A stretch of DNA of 64,000 nucleotides, taken from positions 114,904-178,903 of the forward strand of contig NZ_LT635839.1 of assembly GCF_900128475.1 (NCBI RefSeq), read 5' to 3'. Positions 41,294 through 49,947 of this stretch are shown here, one piece after another. The notes under the pieces are model-generated. The model was not told the origin of the DNA and searched no databases. It saw nothing but the letters and a program-made list of their open reading frames with translations. The translations under genes were made by a program, and so were the position numbers. How positions within the stretch are numbered: the first letter of the stretch is position 1; each line of letters begins with the position of its first letter. The stretch is from Mediterranea massiliensis. GTDB taxonomy: Bacteria > Bacteroidota > Bacteroidia > Bacteroidales > Bacteroidaceae.

Positions 41294-41372
41294 GAAGAAT
41301 GAAGAATCAGGAAGGAAGAACCGGTCCCCGCATCCCCATTCTTAATTCTTCATTCTCAATTCTTCATTCATT
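41294..41372. repeat. GAAGAAT / ATTCTTC short repeats before ispG
   Basis: GAAGAATGAAGAAT (41294-41307) and the complementary ATTCTTCATTCTCAATTCTT and following (41345-41372) can fold into a hairpin ending at the ispG start codon. Same design as the repeat before purE but with a different word. Confidence 0.65.
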
Positions 41373-43208
41373 ATGGATTTATTCAACTATTCCCGCAGGG
41401 AAACATCTGTAGTCAACATCGGAAACACTCCGCTGGGAGGCGACAACCCCATCCGCATACAGAGCATGACCAACACCGCCACCCAGGACACGGACGCCTG
41501 CGTGGCACAGGCCAAACGCATAGCCGATGCGGGCGGAGAATACGTGCGGCTCACGACACAAGGCGTGAAGGAAGCCGAGAACCTCCGCAACATCAATGCT
41601 GCCCTGCGTCGCGACGGCTACCTGACGCCGCTGGTGGCCGACGTACACTTCAATCCGCACGTGGCCGACGTGGCCGCCCTCTATGCCGAGAAGGTACGCA
41701 TCAACCCCGGCAACTACGTGGATGCCGCCCGCACCTTCAAGCACCTGGAGTACACCGACGAGGAGTATGCACAGGAGCTGCAGAAGATACGCGACCGCTT
41801 CGTGCCTTTCCTGAACATCTGCAAGGAGAACCATACGGCCATCCGCATCGGCGTGAACCACGGTTCGCTGTCCGACCGCATCCTATCGCGCTATGGTGAT
41901 ACGCCCGAGGGCATGGTAGAATCGTGCATGGAGTTCCTGCGCATCTGCGTAGACGAGCATTTCACCGACGTGGTCATCTCCATCAAGGCCTCGAACACGG
42001 TCGTCATGGTGCGGACGGTCCGCCTGCTGGTGGCTGTCATGGAAAAGGAAGGCATGCACTTCCCCCTGCACCTGGGCGTGACCGAGGCAGGCGATGGCGA
42101 GGACGGACGCATCAAGTCGGCCCTGGGCATCGGTGCCCTGCTGGCCGACGGACTGGGCGACACCATCCGCGTATCGCTGAGCGAGGCTCCCGAGGCCGAA
42201 ATTCCTGTGGCCCGCAAGCTGGTGGACTACGTGACGCGCCGCAAGGACCATCCCTACATCCCCGGCCCGAACGTCCCGACCTTCAACTACCTGGCTCCCT
42301 CGCGCCGGCAGACCGTGGCCGTACGCAACATCGGCGGCGACAACGTGCCCGTCGTCATTGCTGCCCGTCTGGACGGTGACCTGACGACCGACCCACAGTT
42401 CGTTCCCGAGTATATCTATACGGGCCGCCAACTGCCCGCCACCCCGCAAAAGGGCGTGCAGTACATCGTCGATGCCGACGTGTGGGAAGGGAAACCCGAT
42501 ACCTGGCCCGCCTTCAAGGGCGACCAGCTGCCCTTCGTGAGCGGTTGCAACGCCGCGCTGAAGTTCCTCTTCATCACCTACATGGGGCTGAACGACGAAG
42601 CGCTGGCCTGCTTGAAGTACCACCCCGAAATTGTGCTCATCGTACAGAGCAACCATCCCAACCGGCTGGGCGAACAGCGTGCGCTGGTCCACCAGCTGAT
42701 GCAGGAAGGTCTGTCCAATCCCGTTGTCTTCTTCCAGCACTATGCCGAAGAGGAGAAGGAAGACCTGCAGATCAAGGCAGCAGCCGACATGGGCGCCCTC
42801 GTCTTCGACGGCCTGACGGACGGCATCTTCCTCTACAACCAGGGCAGCATCCCCGCCACCACGCTGGACGCCACCGCCTTCGGCATCCTGCAGGCAGGCC
42901 GCCTGCGCACCAGCAAGACGGAATACATCTCCTGCCCCGGCTGCGGACGCACGCTCTACGACCTGCAGAGCACTATCGCCCGCATCAAGGCCGCCACGTC
43001 GCACCTGAAGGGGTTGAAGATAGGCATCATGGGCTGCATCGTCAACGGCCCGGGCGAGATGGCCGATGCCGACTACGGCTACGTAGGTGCCGGACGCGGC
43101 AAAATCAGTCTCTACAAGAAGAAGGAATGCATCGAGAAGAACATTCCCGAAGAAGAGGCGGTGGAGAAGCTCATCGAGCTCATCAAAGCGAATGGCGACT
43201 GGCAGTAA
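41373..43208 (+). CDS. ispG: 4-hydroxy-3-methylbut-2-en-1-yl diphosphate synthase (long form)
   Basis: 611 residues. TIM-barrel part (about 1-270, with IRIQSMTNTATQDT) and C-terminal 4Fe-4S reductase-like part with CPGCGRTLYDL and GCIVNGPGEMADADYGYVG supplying three Cys. Between them lies the extra domain (about 280-500) that defines the long form of plants, Chlamydia and Bacteroidota. It makes HMBPP from MEcPP in the MEP isoprenoid pathway, needing reduced ferredoxin or flavodoxin. Ends in a strong hairpin. Confidence 0.95.
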   Translation: MDLFNYSRRETSVVNIGNTPLGGDNPIRIQSMTNTATQDTDACVAQAKRIADAGGEYVRLTTQGVKEAENLRNINAALRRDGYLTPLVADVHFNPHVADVAALYAEKVRINPGNYVDAARTFKHLEYTDEEYAQELQKIRDRFVPFLNICKENHTAIRIGVNHGSLSDRILSRYGDTPEGMVESCMEFLRICVDEHFTDVVISIKASNTVVMVRTVRLLVAVMEKEGMHFPLHLGVTEAGDGEDGRIKSALGIGALLADGLGDTIRVSLSEAPEAEIPVARKLVDYVTRRKDHPYIPGPNVPTFNYLAPSRRQTVAVRNIGGDNVPVVIAARLDGDLTTDPQFVPEYIYTGRQLPATPQKGVQYIVDADVWEGKPDTWPAFKGDQLPFVSGCNAALKFLFITYMGLNDEALACLKYHPEIVLIVQSNHPNRLGEQRALVHQLMQEGLSNPVVFFQHYAEEEKEDLQIKAAADMGALVFDGLTDGIFLYNQGSIPATTLDATAFGILQAGRLRTSKTEYISCPGCGRTLYDLQSTIARIKAATSHLKGLKIGIMGCIVNGPGEMADADYGYVGAGRGKISLYKKKECIEKNIPEEEAVEKLIELIKANGDWQ

Positions 43209-43215
43209 ACATTGC

Positions 43216-43276
43216 GGACCTGACACAAAGGCATGCTCAAACCGGGGTGTGTCGTTGTGTCAGGTCCATGATTTTT
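43216..43276 (+). terminator. Terminator after ispG
   Basis: A 13-bp perfect stem (43216-43228 with 43255-43267) is followed by ATGATTTTTA. Confidence 0.8.
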
Positions 43277-43319
43277 ATCCATACATGGCAAGAATGAAGG
43301 ATAGAATTTGTGTCTATTA

Positions 43320-45647
43320 CTACATAGTTCTTGAGATTTGTTCCATATTTCCTGAGCGTGGCATAAATTTGGATTGAATATTATTAAACGTCCAGCGTAA
43401 AGTGAATCTTACGCCCCGTGTATCGTATTCGTTCTTTTGCCAGCGATAGGTATTCAGATACTTTTTTTCCCACTCTGGACTGACACTTTTCCGTAAGAAG
43501 TCACTGCCGTCAACAGCTACGTAAAGTCTGTTTTTGAAAAAAGAAGCTGATAATCCTGCATCAATCACGGTTTTTGCCGCATATAGCGAAATGCCCCTTT
43601 CTTCACGGCTGGTATAGGATATATGAGTGTAGAATGACAAACTTTTATAAAGGTTGAAGGTAAATCGTGTCTGTAATTCGCAAGAAAGTCGGTCGTTGAT
43701 TTTAGTTTCTTCCAGATAAGGAAACTTTATATATGGTTTCTTTAATGCTCCAGCCAGATACATGCGAAACCAATTTTTACTCCACGAGTAGTCGGCTGTA
43801 AATCTCCATTCGTGTGAGCGCCGTATGTTGACAGGCTGCATGAATAAGATGTTTGACTGACCGTCTTGAGTTTGTGTCACCCATTGCGTCATGTTCTTTA
43901 TTTGACTGTAACGCAGAGAAAGCCCCACTTTGTATAGGTTGAAGTTCAACTCTATGTTATCTTTAAACGTGGGCTTCAAATTGGGATTTCCCATGGAATA
44001 ATTATATTCGTCTTCATAGTTCACGGTAGGGTCAAGGTCGCTAAATGATGGGCGCGATGCTATTCTTCGGTAATATAAATCTAAGTTTATGTGCTTACTT
44101 GCTTTATATTTTAATCGAACATTCGGAAAAAAGTTAGAGTAGGTACGTTCCATATCTAATGCGTTTTCTCCTTTTAAGGTCGTTTTAATTTTTTCATATT
44201 CATAGCGTAATCCAATGTTGACAGACCATTTATCCCACGATTGACTATAACTGTAATAAGGAGCAAAGTAATAGTCCTGACGGGAAGTTAGTTGTGGAAT
44301 TTGGTTAATATAGTTGTCCCCTGTGTTACGGATATAGCCACTGTTGATACCAATTTGTTCATTGTCGTTTTTAGCAAACTTGAATTTGTAGGTAGGGGTT
44401 ATCGTATAAATATCGTAACGTACATCATTGTTCATGGAAGTATTTATTCTATTATCTACTGAAAGGTAGTTTTCTGAAGTTTGTTGTTCTGAGCGGGTGT
44501 GCTTGGTGGCATAGTCGGCAATCAAACTAAAGGTATTTCCGGCTTCTGACCGATGTACGTAAGAGAGTGACAGACTATGCAGACCGATGTCCGAACTGTG
44601 GTCTGTACTGTTTTCTTTGTTGTGTATATTACCGGATTCCAAAATGTCTTGTAGGCTATGACCGGTTGTGCCAAGTTTGGCAAAACTGCCTACATATTGT
44701 ACGCCTATGTTGCCTTTCTGTTTCAAGTCAAGATTGATGCCTGTAAAAACATTATATAGATTGCCTTTATTCCGGCTCACACTATTGCCATTGTTCTCGA
44801 AAATGCTTCCATCGGTGTGAGTGATGATGGATTTTGAGTAGTCCTGTGCATGTTCATTGATACGGCCGTATCCCAGTGAGGCCATACCTGAAAAAATGCC
44901 TTTATTTACCAGATAATTAAGATTGGTTGTATTGCTTATACGGTTCTTAACCTCGGTAGCGTTTGATACATTCAACCCCATGTAATCTTTGTATGTTTCG
45001 CGTAAGGTGATGCGAATGATACAGGAGACCGAGGCATCATACTGTGCGTCAGGCTGACGTATTACTTCAATGCTGCTTGCATTGGTCGATTGATAAGCAC
45101 GAAGTTCTTCCAAGTTCTTCACTTCACGTCCGTTGATGTATATCACAGGTTTTCCCTCCCCTAATACAGTGATGTCTGTACCATTGGTAACCAAGACACC
45201 AGGTGTAAACTTTAACATGTCCAAAAAATTACCCGCTTGGCCTATTTGTGAATTGTGTATGTTTTGAATAAGGTAGTTGCCACCGTCACGTGAAATACTC
45301 GGTCCTTCGGCTTTTACCACAACTTCCTCTAACTCTACAGCTTTCTTATAGAGAATGATTTCTCCGATTTCGTTTTGTCCGGCTTGCAGTTCCTTTTCTA
45401 TTTTTATACTTTCATATCCGTCGGACTCAATCGTTATCCATGCTTTGCATAAACTATCTATTTCAAAAGCAAAGTCGGATTCGTAGAAACTTCCTGTCAT
45501 GTTTTGGATAGAATCGTTGTAGGACACTCCGATGCGATAAATAATGGCTTCATTATCCGATGCTACAACCTTGCCGGTGATGCAGTTTTGTGCATAGGTT
45601 TGCGAAGCAATGAATAATAAATTGAAAATGAAAAGCATTTGTTTCAT
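43320..45647 (-). CDS. Outer membrane beta-barrel protein with carboxypeptidase-like and TonB-plug domains
   Basis: 775 residues from the ATG at 45647 (MKQMLFIFNLL, signal peptide ending TYAQ). A carboxypeptidase regulatory-like Ig domain (about 20-100) is followed by a plug-like segment (SISRDGGNYLIQ, then FTPGVLVTNGTDI, and GKPVIYINGREV). A large beta-barrel of the OMP_b-brl_3 type follows (SGYIRNTGDNYINQI and many aromatic strands). No SusD partner is adjacent. Base composition is much more AT-rich than all neighbours, suggesting acquisition from another source. The ligand is unknown. Confidence 0.85.
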   Translation of the reverse strand: MKQMLFIFNLLFIASQTYAQNCITGKVVASDNEAIIYRIGVSYNDSIQNMTGSFYESDFAFEIDSLCKAWITIESDGYESIKIEKELQAGQNEIGEIILYKKAVELEEVVVKAEGPSISRDGGNYLIQNIHNSQIGQAGNFLDMLKFTPGVLVTNGTDITVLGEGKPVIYINGREVKNLEELRAYQSTNASSIEVIRQPDAQYDASVSCIIRITLRETYKDYMGLNVSNATEVKNRISNTTNLNYLVNKGIFSGMASLGYGRINEHAQDYSKSIITHTDGSIFENNGNSVSRNKGNLYNVFTGINLDLKQKGNIGVQYVGSFAKLGTTGHSLQDILESGNIHNKENSTDHSSDIGLHSLSLSYVHRSEAGNTFSLIADYATKHTRSEQQTSENYLSVDNRINTSMNNDVRYDIYTITPTYKFKFAKNDNEQIGINSGYIRNTGDNYINQIPQLTSRQDYYFAPYYSYSQSWDKWSVNIGLRYEYEKIKTTLKGENALDMERTYSNFFPNVRLKYKASKHINLDLYYRRIASRPSFSDLDPTVNYEDEYNYSMGNPNLKPTFKDNIELNFNLYKVGLSLRYSQIKNMTQWVTQTQDGQSNILFMQPVNIRRSHEWRFTADYSWSKNWFRMYLAGALKKPYIKFPYLEETKINDRLSCELQTRFTFNLYKSLSFYTHISYTSREERGISLYAAKTVIDAGLSASFFKNRLYVAVDGSDFLRKSVSPEWEKKYLNTYRWQKNEYDTRGVRFTLRWTFNNIQSKFMPRSGNMEQISRTM

Positions 45648-46035
45648 GGTTGTTGTCTTTTTAGGGTTAGCAATTATACAGGTTAGACGTTTTAAAGCAA
45701 GAGAACGTTGCATACCTCAGCCATTTTTCTGGTCACAGATGCATTTCACTCTCACCAAGTCCATAGTTATATCCGCCAAGTCCCTCTTTACAATCACCAA
45801 GTAGATGTTTACACCAAGCATCTTCGTATATCCTCCCCTACCCAAACGATTGTTGGGAAACACTGCTTTCGACAAAAGAAAGCACTGCTTTGCAATGAAC
45901 AAAACAGTGCTTTAACAAAAGTAATCTTTTCACATCCAAAAGAAAAACTGATTTCTACTAAAGTACCATAGAAAACTATGTAGAATGCTGGGATCGTAAC
46001 ATCAAACGACATGTGGAGTCCGACTACGTACAATC
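45648..46035. other. AT-rich intergenic region with short-period repeats
   Basis: No gene seen. CCAAGT recurs at 45755, 45776 and 45797 (21-bp period). GAAACACTGCTTT and GAAAGCACTGCTTT recur at 45857 and 45878 (21 bp), followed by an inverted-like AACAGTGCTTT. A possible -7 TATAATTG for the outer membrane gene lies on the minus strand about 35 bp before its start. Confidence 0.6.
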
Positions 46036-47745
46036 CTACTTCACTGCCACCGAGTCGGCCGCAGCCTTCGGACGGAGCAGGGCGTGATACTTGTCCGTAT
46101 CGCCCAGCACCTTCAGCGCTTCCTTCAGGTCGGGGTCGTCCTTCAGCTGCTGGATGATGCTGCCTTTCTGGTAATAGTAACGCTTCAGGATCTCGATGGA
46201 TATCATGTTCTTGATGTCTTTCGAGAAATAATCCAGGTCGTGGTCCAGGTTATGCTGGAGCTTCTTCTCCAAGGCCTCGAACTCGCCGGAGGCATCTTTC
46301 AGGTAGCCTTCGAACTCGGCCATCTCCTTCAGGCTCTTCAACATCTTCTCCGTCTGCTGGTCGTACTTGAAGTCGGCCTTCCGCACCATCTCCTTGAAGT
46401 CGGCATAGTCGGCATCGGTCAGCTCGAAGTGCTGCGCGTCGGCAATGGTCTTGTGCTTCAGGCAATACTGGGTGGCATAGTCGAATATCAGGTTGTCGTT
46501 CACCAGATAGAACAGGATGTTGGGCAGCTTCTCCTGCTCCACCTGCACGTCGGGCGTCACACCGCCCCCGTCGCGCACCTCGCGTCCGGCCGCCGTATGG
46601 AAGACGGTCGTCAGGCTGTCGGGGATGCGGCCCACACTGCCGTCCGCATTGCGGTGCTTGTAGTCGATGGCCTGCACGCAACGGCCGCTGGGGATGTAGT
46701 ATTTGGAGGTTGTGATCTTCATCTGTCCGCCGTAGGGCAGGTCGCGGGTGGTCTGCACCAGTCCCTTGCCATAGGTACGGGTACCGACAATCACCGCCCG
46801 GTCCAGGTCCTGCAACGATCCGGCCAGGATTTCCGAGGCCGAGGCCGTCGAGCTGTTCACCAGTACGGCCAGCGGGATGTCCAGGTCGATGGGCTCGCGC
46901 AAGGTCTTGTAGGAGAGATTGGTCTGCGCGATTTTTCCCCGCGTGGTGACCAGCGTCTTGCCGCGCGGCAGGAAGTAGTTGGCAATGTCCACTGCCTCGT
47001 CCAGCAGACCGCCGCCGTTGTTGCGCAGGTCGATGACGAGCGAGGTGATGCCCTGCTTCTTCAGGTCGAGGAAGGCCTGCTTGAACTCGCGCGCCGGCTT
47101 GCCGGAGAAGGTACTGAGGTTGATGTAGCCCACGTTGTTCTCCAGCTTCGTATAATAAGGTATGATGGGCAGCTCGATGGCACGGCGCACCAGCTCGAAG
47201 TCGAGCGGTTTCTCCACGCCCGGACGCTGCACCGTCAGCTTGAAGCTGGTGCCCGCCTGTCCGCGGAGCATCTCGCTGATCTCCTGGTTGTTCTTCCCGG
47301 CCAGGTCCTGTCCGTCGATGGCCATCAGGATGTCGCCCGCCTTCAGTCCGGCCTTGGCAGCCGGCATGCCTTCGTAGGGCTCGCCGATCATGGAGCGCTT
47401 CAGCTTCGTGTTCCAGGTGATGACGGAACCGATGCCGCCATACGAGTTCTTGAGCATCTGCTCCAGCTCGCTCTGGTCGTCCTCGGGGTAATAGGCCGTA
47501 TAGGGGTCGAGCGAGTAGAGCATGGCATCGATGCCCTCGCGGATGGTCTTGTCGGCATCGATGGTATCGACATAGAGCATGTCCAGCTCCTTCACAATCG
47601 AGCTGAAGATGTCGATGTTCTTGGCCAGCCGGAAGCTGCGGTCGTCACTGTTCTTGAAGCCCACGAATGCCGCGCCGGCCACCACCAGCAGCAACAGGGC
47701 TATCCAACGTACTTTACACAATCTTTTCATATCTGTATCTGTCAT
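46036..47745 (-). CDS. C-terminal processing peptidase (S41)
   Basis: 569 residues. One N-terminal membrane/signal segment (about 12-30), PDZ domain (about 90-180, AKAGLKAGDILMAIDGQDL), S41 core with Ser304 in NSSTASASEIL and Lys327 in TYGKGLVQT. A long helical C-terminal extension (about 400-569) is typical of Bacteroidota members. It degrades or processes periplasmic proteins from their C-termini. A start at Met6 (47730) is also plausible. It follows the sugar-kinase gene with a 14-bp gap. Confidence 0.93.
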   Translation of the reverse strand: MTDTDMKRLCKVRWIALLLLVVAGAAFVGFKNSDDRSFRLAKNIDIFSSIVKELDMLYVDTIDADKTIREGIDAMLYSLDPYTAYYPEDDQSELEQMLKNSYGGIGSVITWNTKLKRSMIGEPYEGMPAAKAGLKAGDILMAIDGQDLAGKNNQEISEMLRGQAGTSFKLTVQRPGVEKPLDFELVRRAIELPIIPYYTKLENNVGYINLSTFSGKPAREFKQAFLDLKKQGITSLVIDLRNNGGGLLDEAVDIANYFLPRGKTLVTTRGKIAQTNLSYKTLREPIDLDIPLAVLVNSSTASASEILAGSLQDLDRAVIVGTRTYGKGLVQTTRDLPYGGQMKITTSKYYIPSGRCVQAIDYKHRNADGSVGRIPDSLTTVFHTAAGREVRDGGGVTPDVQVEQEKLPNILFYLVNDNLIFDYATQYCLKHKTIADAQHFELTDADYADFKEMVRKADFKYDQQTEKMLKSLKEMAEFEGYLKDASGEFEALEKKLQHNLDHDLDYFSKDIKNMISIEILKRYYYQKGSIIQQLKDDPDLKEALKVLGDTDKYHALLRPKAAADSVAVK

Positions 47746-47759
47746 TCAATATTCATGGT

Positions 47760-48743
47760 TTATAATTTCTCTATCTCTTCCCTGACCTGCTTCCAGCGGG
47801 CGGCCGACAGTTCGGCCCCCACCACGCGGATGACTGCCGCGGAAAGGATGGACGCGATGCGCGCACACTTCTCCAGCGAACAGCCGGACACCAGTCCGTA
47901 CAGGAATCCGGCGGCAAAATAGTCGCCTGCCCCCGTCGTGTCGGCCACCTTGCGCACCGCCACCGGCTCTACACAGAGCGTCTGCGTGCCCTTGCGCACC
48001 AGCGAGCCCCGTGCGCCCAGCTTGACGACGGCAATGCTGCACAGGCGCGACAACTCCGCCAGTGCTTCGTCAGGTTCCTTTCCTGTGAACGCACGGGCCT
48101 CCTCTTCGTTGGCAAAGACGATGTCCACATACTTGGTCAGCAGCAAGGTGAAGAAGTCTCGGTCTTCTTCCACTATATTATAACTGGCCATGTCCAGACA
48201 AACCTGCAGGCCGGCTTCCTTGGCCAGCTCGACGGCATGCAGAATCATGTCGTGGTCCTGCACCAGATAGCCTTCGACAAACAGGTAGGAGTATCCCTTG
48301 AACACTTCCAGCGACAGGTCTTCGGCCTTCAGCGAGGCGGCCGCCCCGAGATATGTGGCAAAGGTCCGTTCGCCGTCGTTCCGCGACACGAAGGTGGAAG
48401 CCACCCCCGTGGGCAGAGAAGGGGATACCAGCAGACAGTCGTGTATGCCTTTCCGCTTCAGGGTCCGCTTCAGGAAATCGCCGTAGGCGTCGTTGCCGAT
48501 TTTACCGACAAATCCCGTACTCGCGCCCAGACTGGCCAGGGCCCCGATGGCATTGCCCGCCGAGCCTCCGGCCGCCTTGTGCGTCTTCAAGTCCTTGAAA
48601 TATGCTGTAATGAGATGCAGGCGTTCTTCGTCGATGAGCGTCATGCTGCCGCGCGGAAGTCCCATCTGCTGAAGGACCTCATCGCTCTCAAAAGTAGCCA
48701 AAACATCGACCAAAGCGTTGCCTAATCCTATTATTTTGTCCAT
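47760..48743 (-). CDS. PfkB-family kinase, adenosine kinase-like
   Basis: 327 residues from the ATG at 48743 (MDKIIGLGNALVDVLA). AAGGSAGNAIGALASLG is the substrate-binding signature and DTTGAGDYFAAGFLYG carries the catalytic Asp and anion hole. The sequence pattern with LGNALVDV and EGYLVQ resembles adenosine kinases more than fructokinases, but ribokinase-family substrate calls from sequence are uncertain. Forms a two-gene unit with the S41 peptidase. Its -7 box TATCTTTG lies on the minus strand at 48768-48761. Confidence 0.85.
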   Translation of the reverse strand: MDKIIGLGNALVDVLATFESDEVLQQMGLPRGSMTLIDEERLHLITAYFKDLKTHKAAGGSAGNAIGALASLGASTGFVGKIGNDAYGDFLKRTLKRKGIHDCLLVSPSLPTGVASTFVSRNDGERTFATYLGAAASLKAEDLSLEVFKGYSYLFVEGYLVQDHDMILHAVELAKEAGLQVCLDMASYNIVEEDRDFFTLLLTKYVDIVFANEEEARAFTGKEPDEALAELSRLCSIAVVKLGARGSLVRKGTQTLCVEPVAVRKVADTTGAGDYFAAGFLYGLVSGCSLEKCARIASILSAAVIRVVGAELSAARWKQVREEIEKL

Positions 48744-48760
48744 TTCGATATTTTTTTCTG

Positions 48761-48799
48761 CAAAGATATTGCATATTTCAAAATATCCTATTAATTTTG
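48761..48799. promoter_or_regulatory. Overlapping divergent promoters (sugar kinase and tRNA-Asn)
   Basis: Minus strand: TATCTTTG at 48768-48761. Plus strand: ATTG at 48768-48771, 20 bp, TAATTTTG at 48792-48799. The kinase -7 box and the tRNA -33 box touch, so polymerase can probably serve only one direction at a time. Confidence 0.6.
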
Positions 48800-48824
48800 C
48801 ACCGCATTTGAGAAAAAACAACAC

Positions 48825-48898
48825 TCTTCGTTAGCTCAGTCGGTTAGAGCATCTGACTGTTAATCAGAGGGTCCTTGGTTCAAGTCCAAGACGAAGAG
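48825..48898 (+). tRNA. tRNA-Asn, anticodon GTT (first copy)
   Basis: 74 nt: acceptor TCTTCGT/ACGAAGA, anticodon stem TCTGA/TCAGA around CTGTTAA, T-arm GGTTCAAGTCC. CCA is not encoded. Confidence 0.97.
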
Positions 48899-48916
48899 CT
48901 CCTTCAAATGCAACAT

Positions 48917-48990
48917 TCTTCGTTAGCTCAGTCGGTTAGAGCATCTGACTGTTAATCAGAGGGTCCTTGGTTCAAGTCCAAGACGAAGAG
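48917..48990 (+). tRNA. tRNA-Asn, anticodon GTT (second copy)
   Basis: Identical in sequence to the first copy, 18 bp downstream, and co-transcribed with it. Confidence 0.97.
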
Positions 48991-48993
48991 CAG

Positions 48994-49019
48994 AAGTCCG
49001 CAACAGCGGACTTTTTTGT
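48994..49019 (+). terminator. Terminator of the tRNA-Asn pair
   Basis: AAGTCCGC (48994-49001) and GCGGACTT around AACA, followed by TTTTTG. Confidence 0.9.
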
Positions 49020-49094
49020 TTTTGTACGTTTCCATCCCATATAGCATGAGCCAAACTTTTCCCACTCTGCTTCATGTTATATTCCATGGCTCCC

Positions 49095-49206
49095 TGACGA
49101 AGCACTGCGTCACCCCCTGACGAAGCACTGCATGACACCCTGACGAAGCACTGTGTGACGACCTCATGAAGCACTGTGTCGGAAGGCAAGGAAGCACTTC
49201 GTCAGA
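49095..49206. repeat. 23-bp intergenic array (GACGAAGCACTGCATGAC family), copy 2
   Basis: The GAAGCACT word starts at 49099, 49122, 49145, 49168 and 49191, exactly 23 bp apart. The last unit ends in CTTCGTCAG, the inverse of the opening TGACGAAG. It is placed between the tRNA terminator and the 3' end of comF. Confidence 0.8.
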
Positions 49207-49224
49207 AAGGAAGAAAGAAGCAGG

Positions 49225-49932
49225 TCATACCCCCGCCTTGGCCAGCGTCAGCACACTGATGCGCAGGCCCTCGACACCGGCAAAGGCATCGGCACAGGCC
49301 GTGATGGTGGAACCGGTAGTCAGCACATCGTCCACCAGCAGGATGTGCTGCCCCGCATAGTGTTCGGGGTGCTCCACCCGGAAAATGCCCGCCACGTTCT
49401 CCCACCGCTCGTAGGCCGACTTGCGGGTCTGGTTCTGCGTATGCACCACCCGCTTCACGCCCGAAGTGTCCACCGGGATGCCCGTCACCGCCGACAGTCC
49501 CCGGGCCAGGCATTCACTCTGGTTATAGCCGCGCTCCTTGCGCTTGAGCGGATGCAGCGGGATGGGGACAATGCGGTCGATACCCTCGAAGAAGCCGCTG
49601 TCCTGCAGCTCCTGGGCCATGAAACGTCCCATAATACGCCCGATGTCCTTCCGCCCGCCGTACTTGAGCAGGTGGAGCACGTGCCTGAAGTCGCTGCCCT
49701 TGTGATACAGAAAAAAGGAAGTGGCACGCTCCAGCGGTATCTTGCCCCAGAACTCCTTCTCCACCGGATTGTCGGGCAACAGATGCCAGTTCGTGCGGGG
49801 CATGTCCATGTTGCAGCGGAGGCAGATGCCCTCTTCGCCTTCCACCAGACGGGCTCCGCACACGACGCACCGCCGCGGAAACAGCAGCCGGGCCGCCGAA
49901 CGGAACCAAAGGCCGATTGAATGTCTCGTCAT
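49225..49932 (-). CDS. comF: ComF-family phosphoribosyltransferase-like protein
   Basis: 235 residues. N-terminal four-Cys zinc site (CVVCG and CLRC), middle SFFLYHKGSDFRHVLHLLKY, DRIVPIPLHPLKRKERGYNQ, and the PRPP-binding motif ILLVDDVLTTGST. Related to ComF/GntX proteins linked to DNA uptake or use of external DNA. The precise biochemical role is unclear. It lies 15 bp after suhB, forming a two-gene unit. Confidence 0.9.
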   Translation of the reverse strand: MTRHSIGLWFRSAARLLFPRRCVVCGARLVEGEEGICLRCNMDMPRTNWHLLPDNPVEKEFWGKIPLERATSFFLYHKGSDFRHVLHLLKYGGRKDIGRIMGRFMAQELQDSGFFEGIDRIVPIPLHPLKRKERGYNQSECLARGLSAVTGIPVDTSGVKRVVHTQNQTRKSAYERWENVAGIFRVEHPEHYAGQHILLVDDVLTTGSTITACADAFAGVEGLRISVLTLAKAGV

Positions 49933-49947
49933 CTCACGCCTCCCTCC

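Noticed and set aside
41883..43226. 447-residue antisense frame over ispG
   Set aside because: Shadow of a coding region; composition typical of antisense frames, no motif.
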